DNA of 64,000 bases from Treponema berlinense. Its GTDB lineage: Bacteria > Spirochaetota > Spirochaetia > Treponematales > Treponemataceae. The notes under the pieces are model-generated. The model ran no database searches, was not told where the DNA came from, and saw nothing but the letters and a program-made list of their open reading frames with translations. Positions within the stretch are counted from its first letter, which is position 1, and the number at the start of each line of letters is the position of its first letter. The stretch lies in the NCBI RefSeq assembly GCF_900167025.1, contig NZ_FUXC01000001.1, positions 62,001 through 126,000 of the forward strand, written 5' to 3'. The position numbers and the translations under genes were made by a program. Shown piece after piece: positions 50,594-60,415 of the stretch.

Positions 50594-53500
50594 TTAGAAT
50601 TTTATCGTCGCTCCGATTTGTGCGCTTGCCGAAAGACTTGCATTTTTGTTCCAATAGCAGCTGTAGCTTAAGCCGAGAGAACTGTTTATGCAGACAAATT
50701 TATTCAGCTGAATGTCCAGAGCGTGAAGATATTCAAAAAAATTATGCTCGGAGACAGTTGTTCCTGTCGTTGAAGAAGAGCTGGCTCTCGAAAAAACAGC
50801 ATTCAGGCTGTCAGAACGGTTTATTTTTGTTTGACTTTGCGTTTTTTGTGCGGAAAAAAGTTCAAACCTCCTAAAAAAATAAACGAAAAATTTTTCAATC
50901 AGAGAAGATTCTCCAGGCCTTTTCCAGACAAGGGTAGACTTTGCAGAAAGATTGTTTTTGTCCTCAAAAGAAAATTCAAATCCGGCCTTCAAGGTTTCGT
51001 CTTTTTTTATGTAAAAAATATCCTGCTGGTAGAACGAAATTACCGCCACCGAAGATGAAAAATTCTGGCCTGGAATTTTTAATGTAAGCGAAAAAGACGT
51101 AAGGTATTCATCCTGTTCAAAAAGGTCCGTAAGGTGAATCGCGCTGTTTTTTCCAAAAACATTCAACGCGCTAAAACCAAGAATTCCTTTTAGCTGGCAT
51201 ACGTCGGTTACCGAAGAAGAAGTTTTTATGTCGCGCTCAAAAGACAACGAGGCGTTTTGCGGTAAAAAAAAGTCTTTTGAATTTCCAAAGAAATTTCTTT
51301 TCCAAGCGGCAGAATAAAGCGAAGTATAGTAGATGTTTTCGGTTGACTCTTCATCCATCATCGGATCTTTTAAGACTTCATTTTTTATTGAACTGCTGAA
51401 AATGTCGTAAAACGGAATCGCCTTAAAATACCAGATTTTTTTGTTCAGAGTGGAGGCAAGCTGTTCAAAATCGTCCGAATAATTTTCGTTTTTGTCCGTT
51501 TTTTGTGTTCCGCCAGTGGATTTTTTCCAGCTGAAAGAAAAATTATTCTTTTTTATTGAAAAAGGAACGGAAAAAGTCTGGCTTGTCTTGTCTGAATAAG
51601 TTATATATGCCGAATTTTTGTAGCTTTCTTCGGAATAAAAATTGTATTCGGGAGAAAAATTATTTTTTTCCAGATTGAATTTTAAATTTGCCTTTGCAAA
51701 AACATTTCTTTTTGCGGCTTCCGTCTTTCCTGGGCTAAATTCCAGAGAAGTGATTTTATTCCAGGAATCAAAATAATTTTTTGTATCGTAATATTTTGTT
51801 TCCCCGGAATTTGTGGAAATTATTTTTTGTTTTGCGCCCGACTGCATTTCAAAAACAAAAGGCCGGGTTTTTAAGTGGAGTTTTGCAGAAATATTCTGGT
51901 TTTGTGCCCAAATGTCTGAATCTGCGGTGGCGTCTGCTGAAAAAACAAATGGAAAATTGAGCGGCGAAAAATCGGCTAAAAGCGAGTTGGATTTTTTGAG
52001 GCTTTCATCATCGTGGTTAAAGGAATAATTTTCTTCAATATTTAAAATTTTGAAAAAAGGTTTTGCGTTTTTGACTGTGTGCGAAGCCGAAGAAAGCGGC
52101 ATTGACGAATCTGCCGAGCGTCCTGCGTCAATCGAAAAATAAATTTCTGAAAAAGTAAAGCTTGTTTTTGCGCTTCCTGAAAAATGATTTTTGTTTTCTG
52201 AATTGCCGTTGTTTATCTGGGAACAGGTTCTTCCGTCAGCTTGAAAACTTGCGTCTTTGAGGACTACATAATCTTTTATTTTTATGAGTTCGCCGTTTTT
52301 TTGCCATGAAGTTTTTACAATGTCTTGATGAAGAAAATAAGGCGAGCTGTCCGTAAGCATAAAACTGTCGAAGGCGAGTTCTGTCTGTGAGGCTGAATGA
52401 AATTCGGCGCAAAATCGGGTTGGAACGACAGAAACGTCGATTTTTTCGACCGAGCCGTAATTTGATTTTTTTTCGGAAAGATTTATTTTTATGTCGGAAA
52501 ATTTTTGTGTCTGTGAAAGTTTTGCAAGGTCTTCTGCGCTCAGTTTTATTTTTACAGCGGTTTTAAAACTTCCGTCGCTTTGAGGCCGGTCAAATGTTAA
52601 AATCAAAAAAGTTTCGTCGTCACAAATCAAATTTTTTGAGGAGAATTTTGTATTCAGCCTTAAAAACTTGTAGCCTTCCAGGTTGATTTCGCCAAAATAT
52701 CTTGTGAGCGTAAAAGTTTCTTCTGAAGAATTGTTGAACTTAAAAAAACTCATGTAGTTTGAGCTTCCGGCTTTTTCGCGTGCTGTAAAAACCTCATAAT
52801 CTGAAGCATTTTCTGTGCTTACAAAAAATCCCGATTCCTTTGCTTCGTAGGGACCTGCAAAAATTCTTCCGGCTTTTTTTGATTTTGAAGTGAGAATGAG
52901 CCTTCCTCCGCAGTCTGTCGCAAGAAGAGATTTTTCTTCGTCCGAGATTTTTACTGTGACAGTCTGCCATTCGCCTTTTTTTTCTTTATTGAACGCAATT
53001 TTAACGTCTGGGTCGCATTGTCCTTCAGAGCTTCCGATTTTCCAGGTGGGAATTTGATTTTTGTCTTCAAAGCTCAAGTTCTCGTCGGCATTTACACCGA
53101 GCTGAAGGTAAAGCTCAAAATCCGAAAGGCTAAAAAAGTCAGAATTTTCATCGATTTTTAAGGCGAGTGAAAATTCGCCGCAGGAAGGCAAAATTCCAGA
53201 AAGTGCCGGAAATTTTAGCGAAGTTCCTGCCCAAAAAGGTGAGCTTTCTGCCGCATTTTCGGAAAAATTGGAAAAATCCCATTCAAAACTTGCCGAATAG
53301 CCTGTAATCGAGGAATCAGATTGTCCGTTTTTTGCTTCGATTGAACCGTTTTTAGAGCCTTTTAGTTCAATTTTCCGTTCACTTTCGCCTGGCCGTGGGT
53401 TTAAAACCGGCAGAATGTCGTCTGGAATGCTGACCGCGGCGTCTTTTGCAAGATAAAATGTTTCTGTTTTTTCTTCGTCCATTCCCGAAATCAGGCATTT

Positions 53501-56500
53501 TCCGGTCGTGTTTGAGCTTTCGAGGCTTACGGCTCCTGTGTTCTTGAATTTAAAATTTTCGGCCGAATATTCAAGTCCTGTTGCAAAAACTGCGTGTCCA
53601 GGAGAAGAAGTTGTTAAGGTCGTGTAATTTTTTTCGCTGTCTGTGTTTGGAAGAGTCCAGCTTCCTGCAAAAGCAAAATCTCCGCTAAGGTTTTTTGTAA
53701 ACTGTTTTTTTATTCCGCCTGCCGCTGTGATTGCCCCGGAAGACGAGTCCGAGCTGTCTTCGTACCATTGAGCCGTTATTTTGTCGGAAGCCGAAACCGA
53801 AGTTGAGAGCGTTATGCAGCCAGATTCCTTGTCGTAAGCCGCGCCGGCATCCTGAATTCCGTTTTTATAAACAAGAACTGTTCCGCCGCTTGCATCCGTG
53901 CCGATCTCAAAACGGTTTACCGGCGTAAAGCTTCGTACGCAGACTTTTAAATCTGAAGAAGGCTTTAGTCCAAGATAAATTTCTTCAGCTTCCGAACAAA
54001 AAGGAAATCTGTATTCTGCCGAAAGCGGAGAATTGGAGTTTTTTGAAAAAACGTCGGCATAAATGTGCGATGAATTAAAAAAATCTGTCAGAACGTCCGA
54101 AAAATCGTTTTCGCCTAGGGTAACAAAAAAATTCTCATTTTGAACTGAGGTTGAGCCAGAACAAACTGCTGCTTCTCCGGAAGACAAAAGTCCTGCGTCG
54201 TAACGATAGCAGACAGCGTATGGTGAAAATTTCTTTGGATATTGAATATAGAAAACCTCGTTTCCGTCAATTTTTCCGGTTTGCGAGAGCGAATAGTTTT
54301 TTAAGTTTTTTGAAAATTTGTCTTGAACTTCGCCCAAAAATCCGCTTCCATTTTTTTCTCCTGCTTCTCCATAAGTTCCAAGTTCGGAAAGCGCAATAGA
54401 AGCCGGGTAGGAAGAGTCGTATTCAACTGCGACAGCCGGCAAAGTTCCGGAAATTTTATATGCCTTTGCTTCTTTTGAAAGAAAAATTGAATAATTTGAC
54501 GCGCTTAAAAGAAATTGAGATGAATTTAATTTTTTAAACGTCCGTCCGTTTTCGTCCTTGTAATTTCCGTCTGAATTTTCTATAAAAACCGATTTTACGG
54601 CAAGAACGGCTTGTCTTGAAGGAAGCACAAATTGAAAACCTGTTTCGTAGTCAGAAAGTTCTATTTTTTGCTCAGAAACGCTGTTTTTTCCGTACCAGGT
54701 TTTGGATTTTGCCTCGAGGGAATCGTACCTCAAAATTGCATCTGCGCTTAAAGTCTGTGTCTCAAAATGGGCAGAAATTCCTGGAGCAAGGTTTTCGCCA
54801 CCGCCAGGACTCCGGTTTAAATCGTCGATTGAATAGCCGGATTCAAAAACAATTCCGCGGTTTGAAATTCTTGCGTTTTTTAAAATTCCGTCTCCGTAAT
54901 ATCCTGCCGCAACCGTATTTTTGTCAAAATGGTCTGCAAAATCGGCTTCAAAGTACCAGTGTTTTTCAAGCAAAAAAAACAGGCTGAGGTTGACTTCTGA
55001 TAAAACAACTGGAGTGCTGAGCGAAAGCGCCGGCGTTGAGCCGAACCCGAAACTTGAAGAAAATCCTCCGTTTACGAGGGATTTCCAGTAGCCTTCGGCA
55101 AAAAAATCGACATTTTTGTCAAAAATCGAATAGTTAAAAAGGCTTTTTTTTTCTTTAAGCGGAATTTCGTCAGATTCTTCGGTTTGAGGCGGAAGCAAGG
55201 TCGAATTAAAAACAATTGAACCTGCTCCGTCCGCATTTCTTTCGGTCTGAGTGGAAGTTAATGGCGAAGAAAATATTTTTTGTGTGGAAAATATAAAAAA
55301 AACTGATGGAATGACAAAAAAAACAATGCTTTTTAACGAATCTTTTCCTAAAAGTCTTGCCTTTGTAATTTTTATTCCAGGTATTTTTTTCTCTGCTTTT
55401 AAAACAGCTTCTTCAACCTTCCGTTTTTTTTCTTCATCAAAATTAAAAAGCTCCGCCTGATGCGGATTTGAGGCGCTTTCTGTGTTTTGCAGGGCGAGGC
55501 CCAAAAGCCTTATTCCTTTTGAAGTGTCCGCTTTTTTATCGAAAAGTTTTTTTGCACGTTCAAAAAGGTCGTCAATGCTGCTGATTTCTCTGGTCGAAGT
55601 TTCCTGGACTGTTGTCGTTGTAAAATTTTCGTAGCGGATTTTCAGGCCGATTGTCCAGCTTCTTAAATTCTCTTTTCGCATCCGCCATATTACCGTGTAA
55701 CTTAATTCGAGAAGGGCGGTTTCGATTGCTTCTTTTGAGGTCAGGTCAAAAGGATAAGTGTTTTCTGCGCTGATTGTGTGGGTTTTTGGAGTTTGATTGA
55801 ATGTTTCTTTTTCCTGGCCGCGGACTGCATCGTATAAAAAAGTTCCTGTCACCTGTCCAAAAAGGGCTGCAAGAAGATTTTTTGGTTTTGAATGAAGGTC
55901 TTCTGTCGTGTTTATTCCGTTTTTGTTTAGCAGGGCGAGGGTCTTTTCTCCGATTCCCCAGATTTTTTTTAGCGGAAGCGAAAGCATAAAATTTTCTTCG
56001 TTTCCTTCTTTTACTTCAAAAAATCCATCCGGTTTTTTTATTTCTGAGGCGAGTTTTGCAAGGTATTTTGTCGGCGCAAGTCCGATTGAAACCGTAAGTC
56101 CTGTTTCTTTTTTTACATCGGCCTTTATTTTTTTTGCCGTTTCGTCTGGAGGTCCAAAAAGCTTTTCTGTTCCTGTAAGGTCGATAAAGGCTTCGTCGAT
56201 TGAAATCTGCTGCACGTCCGGAGAATATCGCGAAAAAATTTCCATAATTTTACCAGACATCTCAAGATAGCGCTTCATTCTCGGATGAACAAAAATCCCG
56301 TTTGGACACAGCCTTGACGCTATTGCGGTTGGCATTGCCGAATGAACTCCGTATTTTCTGGCTTCGTATGAGGCTGTCGAAACAACAGCCCTGCGGTCTT
56401 CCTGTTTTCCACCGACAATTACAGGAAGATTTTTCCATTCTGGATGGTCAAGAATTTCAACTGAGGCAAAAAACGCGTCTAAATCTGCATGGATGAAAAA

Positions 56501-56509
56501 ATTTTTCAC
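50594..56509 (-). CDS. dinB: DNA polymerase IV fused in frame to a giant outer-membrane-like protein
   Basis: 1,971-residue open frame. Residues 1-387 are a complete Y-family polymerase: HADLDAFFASVE, SIDEAFID catalytic acids, TGLTVSIGLAPTKYLAKLAS and the little-finger domain. At residue 393 a signal-peptide sequence begins (KSIVFFVIPSVFFIFS), followed by about 1,560 residues rich in beta strands and Ser/Asn. The C-terminus SASAQIGATIKF has the final aromatic residue typical of outer-membrane barrels. AGGAAAAG precedes Leu392 (codon TTA, 55334-55336), exactly where a separate gene would have ATG. Start is GTG, overlapping the upstream stop (GTGA). Probably two genes joined by loss of a stop and a start. 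Confidence 0.75.
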   Translation of the reverse strand: MKNFFIHADLDAFFASVEILDHPEWKNLPVIVGGKQEDRRAVVSTASYEARKYGVHSAMPTAIASRLCPNGIFVHPRMKRYLEMSGKIMEIFSRYSPDVQQISIDEAFIDLTGTEKLFGPPDETAKKIKADVKKETGLTVSIGLAPTKYLAKLASEIKKPDGFFEVKEGNEENFMLSLPLKKIWGIGEKTLALLNKNGINTTEDLHSKPKNLLAALFGQVTGTFLYDAVRGQEKETFNQTPKTHTISAENTYPFDLTSKEAIETALLELSYTVIWRMRKENLRSWTIGLKIRYENFTTTTVQETSTREISSIDDLFERAKKLFDKKADTSKGIRLLGLALQNTESASNPHQAELFNFDEEKKRKVEEAVLKAEKKIPGIKITKARLLGKDSLKSIVFFVIPSVFFIFSTQKIFSSPLTSTQTERNADGAGSIVFNSTLLPPQTEESDEIPLKEKKSLFNYSIFDKNVDFFAEGYWKSLVNGGFSSSFGFGSTPALSLSTPVVLSEVNLSLFFLLEKHWYFEADFADHFDKNTVAAGYYGDGILKNARISNRGIVFESGYSIDDLNRSPGGGENLAPGISAHFETQTLSADAILRYDSLEAKSKTWYGKNSVSEQKIELSDYETGFQFVLPSRQAVLAVKSVFIENSDGNYKDENGRTFKKLNSSQFLLSASNYSIFLSKEAKAYKISGTLPAVAVEYDSSYPASIALSELGTYGEAGEKNGSGFLGEVQDKFSKNLKNYSLSQTGKIDGNEVFYIQYPKKFSPYAVCYRYDAGLLSSGEAAVCSGSTSVQNENFFVTLGENDFSDVLTDFFNSSHIYADVFSKNSNSPLSAEYRFPFCSEAEEIYLGLKPSSDLKVCVRSFTPVNRFEIGTDASGGTVLVYKNGIQDAGAAYDKESGCITLSTSVSASDKITAQWYEDSSDSSSGAITAAGGIKKQFTKNLSGDFAFAGSWTLPNTDSEKNYTTLTTSSPGHAVFATGLEYSAENFKFKNTGAVSLESSNTTGKCLISGMDEEKTETFYLAKDAAVSIPDDILPVLNPRPGESERKIELKGSKNGSIEAKNGQSDSSITGYSASFEWDFSNFSENAAESSPFWAGTSLKFPALSGILPSCGEFSLALKIDENSDFFSLSDFELYLQLGVNADENLSFEDKNQIPTWKIGSSEGQCDPDVKIAFNKEKKGEWQTVTVKISDEEKSLLATDCGGRLILTSKSKKAGRIFAGPYEAKESGFFVSTENASDYEVFTAREKAGSSNYMSFFKFNNSSEETFTLTRYFGEINLEGYKFLRLNTKFSSKNLICDDETFLILTFDRPQSDGSFKTAVKIKLSAEDLAKLSQTQKFSDIKINLSEKKSNYGSVEKIDVSVVPTRFCAEFHSASQTELAFDSFMLTDSSPYFLHQDIVKTSWQKNGELIKIKDYVVLKDASFQADGRTCSQINNGNSENKNHFSGSAKTSFTFSEIYFSIDAGRSADSSMPLSSASHTVKNAKPFFKILNIEENYSFNHDDESLKKSNSLLADFSPLNFPFVFSADATADSDIWAQNQNISAKLHLKTRPFVFEMQSGAKQKIISTNSGETKYYDTKNYFDSWNKITSLEFSPGKTEAAKRNVFAKANLKFNLEKNNFSPEYNFYSEESYKNSAYITYSDKTSQTFSVPFSIKKNNFSFSWKKSTGGTQKTDKNENYSDDFEQLASTLNKKIWYFKAIPFYDIFSSSIKNEVLKDPMMDEESTENIYYTSLYSAAWKRNFFGNSKDFFLPQNASLSFERDIKTSSSVTDVCQLKGILGFSALNVFGKNSAIHLTDLFEQDEYLTSFSLTLKIPGQNFSSSVAVISFYQQDIFYIKKDETLKAGFEFSFEDKNNLSAKSTLVWKRPGESSLIEKFFVYFFRRFELFSAQKTQSQTKINRSDSLNAVFSRASSSSTTGTTVSEHNFFEYLHALDIQLNKFVCINSSLGLSYSCYWNKNASLSASAQIGATIKF

Positions 56510-58485
56510 TTTGCCTTATCCCCGGAAACAAAAATAGAGACGGTTTCTTTTTTAAATTCATTTTGATTTTCTGTTGTGTAGTAAGAAGTTACCGTGACGA
56601 TTTTTGAGGTGTTTTTTTCTGTTGAAAATTCAATTTCAAAATTCTGCGGCGGAAAGTCTGGAATATTGAAATCTGCGGTTTTTGAGTTATTTAAAACCAG
56701 ATAACTGTAATTTGAATCTAAAACCGGCGTATTTTGCCCGCTCGAAATGTTTACTGAGCATCGGACTGCCTGTTTTTTTGATTTTATTTTTAATCTGCTT
56801 GAGCGGAGCATTGAAGAATCGTCGTTAAAAATTTTACAAAAAAGATTTTTTTCCGTTGAATCTTCGAGAATTTGAGGCTTTTCAAAGCCGTGCTTTTTGT
56901 TGTAGACAAATTCTGTCGTTAAAAAAGCAAAAAGTGTTATGACGGCGGCAATTATTGCGGCAGAAATAAAGGTAAAACCTGCGATTTTTTTTAGGCTTAG
57001 CGATTTGTCTTTGTTGATGACGCGAAGGCGCACAAGAATTTTTAGCCAGACAATCTGGAACGGAAAAAGAATAAGGCTGAGCATGATGTTTACCTGTTTT
57101 CCGCTCGAAATTAAAATTTTTATGTCCGGAGCGTTTACGTTTGCAAAATAAACTGCAACATAAGACAAAAAAGGCAGGAGCATAAGAGAGAACGAGATTA
57201 TAAGCGAAAGCAATTTTGAAGAATTCCGCGTAAAGTAAATTATAAAATATTCAAGGGCGAAAACCCAAAAAACAGTTATGTCCGCCATGCTGAAAAGAAA
57301 AATATTTGCCGCAGAAACCAAAATAATCATAAAACCGTAGATGAACGATGTGACAGGAAGCTTTAAATGCACCTGAAATAGAAAAAATACGGAGATTACG
57401 ATTACGGAAATAAAAAGTTTTGCCGCAAATTGAATTACGGGATTTGCCTGGGAAATAAAAGCCAGATTTTTGCAGCAAAATTGCCCGATATAAAGCGAAA
57501 AAACGCTTGCGCATAGCATTGCTGGAATAAAAAGCCAATATCTAGAAAAATCTTTTTTTGACTGAAGCCGATTTTTTCCAGTAAAAGTAAAGCAGACTAA
57601 AAAAAGAATTACAAGAATTCCGAAAATTTCGACAGAAAGTATATTTTTAAATTCATTTATCCAGAAAGTGTGGTTTGCCAGAGTGATAAATGAATAATGA
57701 ACATCGTTTTTTTCGTTTTGAGAAGGAATATGATTTTGAATAAAATTTTCAAGCGCAGAAATCTGTTCAACCTTAGAAAATTGCAATTTTATGCATTGAA
57801 CTCCTTCCTTAAAAAAAGCCGCCATCTGTTCATCGCCAAAAAGAAGGCCTGCCCTGTAAATCGAAAGCAGTTTTTGCGGAACAGAAAATGGAATGTTTTT
57901 GCTCAAAAAAGAATCTACAGTTTCCTTTGCAAGCCACATTGGAGTCGAGCTTTTTCCGCCAGTTGTAAAAATTTCCGCCTTTGCTTTTGTGTTTTTTGAA
58001 AAGTTGATCAAGACGGCAAAATATTCTGAACCGTCGTCTAAATTTCCCGCAAAATTTTCAGTTCCCTGTAAAAAAAACTTGTATTCTGGAAAAATATTAT
58101 TTCTGTCATCAAGGGCTGTAAAAACGAATTCAACCGGAAAAGCCCTTTTCATTTTTTTTGTTTTTTCGACAAGCGATAAAATTTCTTCCGGATATTCAAA
58201 AAAATCTTCCTGTGAGACAAGAATCAGCATTGTTTTTGCCGAAACCGCCGGCAATGAAGGTTCAAGGCGAACGTTTACATTGAACGGAAAAATGTCGTTT
58301 CCTGTCGGGGCAAGCTCAAGCCTGTGAAAAGAAAAATCGGATTTTTCAAGCATTTGTTCTGTGTAAAGCGAAAGTTCCGATCCTTTCAGAAACTGTTTTT
58401 TTGCACTTTGCGCCTGCGGATAAAAAATAATGTAATTCAATAGCAGTAAAGAAATTAAAAACTTCCGCAGAACATTAAAACTCAT
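56506..58485 (-). CDS. Polytopic membrane protein, unknown function
   Basis: 659 residues. Signal peptide or anchor (LISLLLLNYIIFYPQAQS), a soluble extracytoplasmic domain (about 28-285), roughly nine hydrophobic helices (about 285-530) and a second soluble domain (about 535-655). The N-terminal domain has a di-nucleotide-independent, VWA-like alternation (TMLILVSQEDFFEYPEEILSLVEK) but no clear motif. It overlaps dinB by 4 bp, linking it translationally to the polymerase/outer-membrane fusion. No family recognised. Confidence 0.7.
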   Translation of the reverse strand: MSFNVLRKFLISLLLLNYIIFYPQAQSAKKQFLKGSELSLYTEQMLEKSDFSFHRLELAPTGNDIFPFNVNVRLEPSLPAVSAKTMLILVSQEDFFEYPEEILSLVEKTKKMKRAFPVEFVFTALDDRNNIFPEYKFFLQGTENFAGNLDDGSEYFAVLINFSKNTKAKAEIFTTGGKSSTPMWLAKETVDSFLSKNIPFSVPQKLLSIYRAGLLFGDEQMAAFFKEGVQCIKLQFSKVEQISALENFIQNHIPSQNEKNDVHYSFITLANHTFWINEFKNILSVEIFGILVILFLVCFTFTGKNRLQSKKDFSRYWLFIPAMLCASVFSLYIGQFCCKNLAFISQANPVIQFAAKLFISVIVISVFFLFQVHLKLPVTSFIYGFMIILVSAANIFLFSMADITVFWVFALEYFIIYFTRNSSKLLSLIISFSLMLLPFLSYVAVYFANVNAPDIKILISSGKQVNIMLSLILFPFQIVWLKILVRLRVINKDKSLSLKKIAGFTFISAAIIAAVITLFAFLTTEFVYNKKHGFEKPQILEDSTEKNLFCKIFNDDSSMLRSSRLKIKSKKQAVRCSVNISSGQNTPVLDSNYSYLVLNNSKTADFNIPDFPPQNFEIEFSTEKNTSKIVTVTSYYTTENQNEFKKETVSIFVSGDKAK

Positions 58486-58508
58486 TCTAACAGAATATAA
58501 TTTGAAGG

Positions 58509-58537
58509 TTTACAATGCAAGCCCCTTGCAGTATAAT
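58509..58537 (+). promoter_or_regulatory. Promoter with a palindrome in its spacer
   Basis: TTTACA (58509-58514), 17-bp spacer, TATAAT (58532-58537), 23 bp upstream of the next ATG. The spacer contains the perfect inverted repeat TGCAAG-CCC-CTTGCA (58516-58530), an ideal position for a repressor. The gap is shared with the divergent membrane protein gene. Confidence 0.6.
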
Positions 58538-58560
58538 TAGAGCCACTAGTTGGAGAAAAG

Positions 58561-59724
58561 ATGTCTGCTGAAAAAAAATTTTCACTTAATCTACCGCTCA
58601 AGGTCATTTTGACAGAAGAGGGAGCATCACATTTTATCAGTCATAAAATAAAACTTTTGCGTTTCAGGCTTGCTGACAATATTGAAGAATATGGAATTTC
58701 ACTGAATCCTTTTTCACCTCAGTCTTTGCAAAATATGATTTTGGTGAATTATATTTCAAAAATTGAAATTTCCATGTCGGAATTTGTTTCTGTTCGTCAG
58801 GAAGTTATGGATCTTTCAAAAGTTGTGGTTTATTCGCTCCTTTACAAACAGTTTGACCGCCAGCTTTTTGCGGATTTTATTCAAACAGATGCCGTTCAAA
58901 AACACAACCGTAAAAATCCTACTCAGTTGATTGATGAACGCACAAAAATGTCGGAAAATCAGCTCAGACAGATACTTGCCTCTCAAAAAGCGACTGTTCA
59001 GCTTGCAAAAAAGGAAATTTTGGATCCAGTCTGGAAATCTTTGATGGAAAACAAAGATTATTCTCTCGAAGAAAAAAACATCTATCTTCTTATGACAGAA
59101 AAATTTTTGAACCGTCTTTCTTTGATGAACTGGTACATAATTACAAAATTCTACCGTACAGAAGGTTTTTCTCAAATAAACATTGCAATTCGCCATCTTC
59201 TTCAGGTTTATATGGAAAAGAGCCGTGTTGCCGAATATATTTCAATTCTCGTAATGGAACTTGCCCTCAACAGTGAAAATACAAATATGCGTAAGGAAGC
59301 AAAGCGTATGTTTGCAGGAATTGAAGATGTTGATGCTCTTATTTACGATCCTGAGCAGCGTGAAAAAATCGTTGCCGAATTAAAGCGCAATCACGAGCAG
59401 GTTTTTATTTCTTGGAAACTCGGCGGCGGTTCGTCTGCAATCGGAAAGCAGGGAAGGCTTCAGATTACTCTTTACAATAAGGACGATGAATTTCAGGAAG
59501 TAAAGGAAAATATCGAATCAAAGGCTTCTGCCGACACTAATAAAAAATCGCTGATTGACTTTTACCGTGAATTGCCTGAAGGTCAGGAAAGCACAGATCT
59601 GGGACTTTATTACCTTTCTTATCTTGATGACGCCTGCAAAAAAGTGAACGTAAAATTTGAATCAATCGTAAATCAGTTCTCTTCAAGCGATTTGACAGTC
59701 ATAAACCTTATTTTTAATTTTTAG
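58561..59724 (+). CDS. Cytoplasmic protein of unknown function
   Basis: 387 residues, soluble, largely helical for the first 270 (SEFVSVRQEVMDLSKVVVYSLL, QLRQILASQKATVQLAKKEIL), then a mixed alpha/beta C-terminus with a Gly-rich turn (SWKLGGGSSAIGKQGRLQITLY). No catalytic motif recognised. Start ATG after TGGAG and a strong promoter with a possible operator. It is followed after 5 bp by a lipoprotein gene and then trmB and ligA, probably one transcript. Confidence 0.7.
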   Translation: MSAEKKFSLNLPLKVILTEEGASHFISHKIKLLRFRLADNIEEYGISLNPFSPQSLQNMILVNYISKIEISMSEFVSVRQEVMDLSKVVVYSLLYKQFDRQLFADFIQTDAVQKHNRKNPTQLIDERTKMSENQLRQILASQKATVQLAKKEILDPVWKSLMENKDYSLEEKNIYLLMTEKFLNRLSLMNWYIITKFYRTEGFSQINIAIRHLLQVYMEKSRVAEYISILVMELALNSENTNMRKEAKRMFAGIEDVDALIYDPEQREKIVAELKRNHEQVFISWKLGGGSSAIGKQGRLQITLYNKDDEFQEVKENIESKASADTNKKSLIDFYRELPEGQESTDLGLYYLSYLDDACKKVNVKFESIVNQFSSSDLTVINLIFNF

Positions 59725-59729
59725 GTCAA

Positions 59730-60398
59730 ATGAAAAGCCCTCGGAATTTAAAAATAAGCAGTCTGTCTTTTTGTCTCCCGTTGTGTCTGATTTTGACAGG
59801 TTTTCTTTTTTCGTCGTGTTCCGAATCGTCCGCAAATATTCTTTCTGTAAATGCGAGCGTTGTTTTTGACTACAAAGATGAAAAATCGCTTCCAGAAACG
59901 AGTCTTTCCGTCTTTATTCAGGGCGAATACGAAGCTCAGAGGGCGGATTTTCTTAAAATTACAGAAATAGAGGAAAATTACAGCTGGAATGTCTATTCTC
60001 CGGTGATTTTTGAAAGCCAGAACAAAAACTGGATTGGTTATTCGTCTTTGCTTGCGCCGGAAGACAAGGTTATAAAAAACGGTGAATATGAAGTTTTATA
60101 CACAGATGCCGCCGGAAACGAAGCTGAAGAAAAATTTTTTATAAAATATAACGAAGAAATCCTTAAGTCAAAACCGGAAAATGTCCGCAAGGCCGCCGGC
60201 ATAAATTTAAGTGAAGTTGTCATTCTTTTTGACAAAAACATGAATATGCTTTTTTATGGAACTGCAAAAAGAGCCTGGAAGAAAAATTCTGATATTTTAA
60301 AAGAATACAGCCGGGCTTTTTTTAAGAGACGGATTTTGACGGATACATCCGGAACTGTCGTTATAAAACTTCCCATCGAAAATTTAATTGAAAAATAA
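59730..60398 (+). CDS. Putative lipoprotein, unknown function
   Basis: 222 residues. Signal sequence with a lipobox (LTGFLFSSC, Cys33), so it is likely lipidated by the Lgt-Lsp-Lnt pathway, lnt being in this window. The mature region begins SESSANILSVNASVVFDYKDEKSLP and contains an Ig-like beta pattern (GEYEVLYTDAAGNEAEEKFFIKY). No family recognised. Five bp after the preceding unknown gene and 17 bp before trmB. Confidence 0.75.
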   Translation: MKSPRNLKISSLSFCLPLCLILTGFLFSSCSESSANILSVNASVVFDYKDEKSLPETSLSVFIQGEYEAQRADFLKITEIEENYSWNVYSPVIFESQNKNWIGYSSLLAPEDKVIKNGEYEVLYTDAAGNEAEEKFFIKYNEEILKSKPENVRKAAGINLSEVVILFDKNMNMLFYGTAKRAWKKNSDILKEYSRAFFKRRILTDTSGTVVIKLPIENLIEK

Positions 60399-60415
60399 AA
60401 AAAAGGATTTGATTT

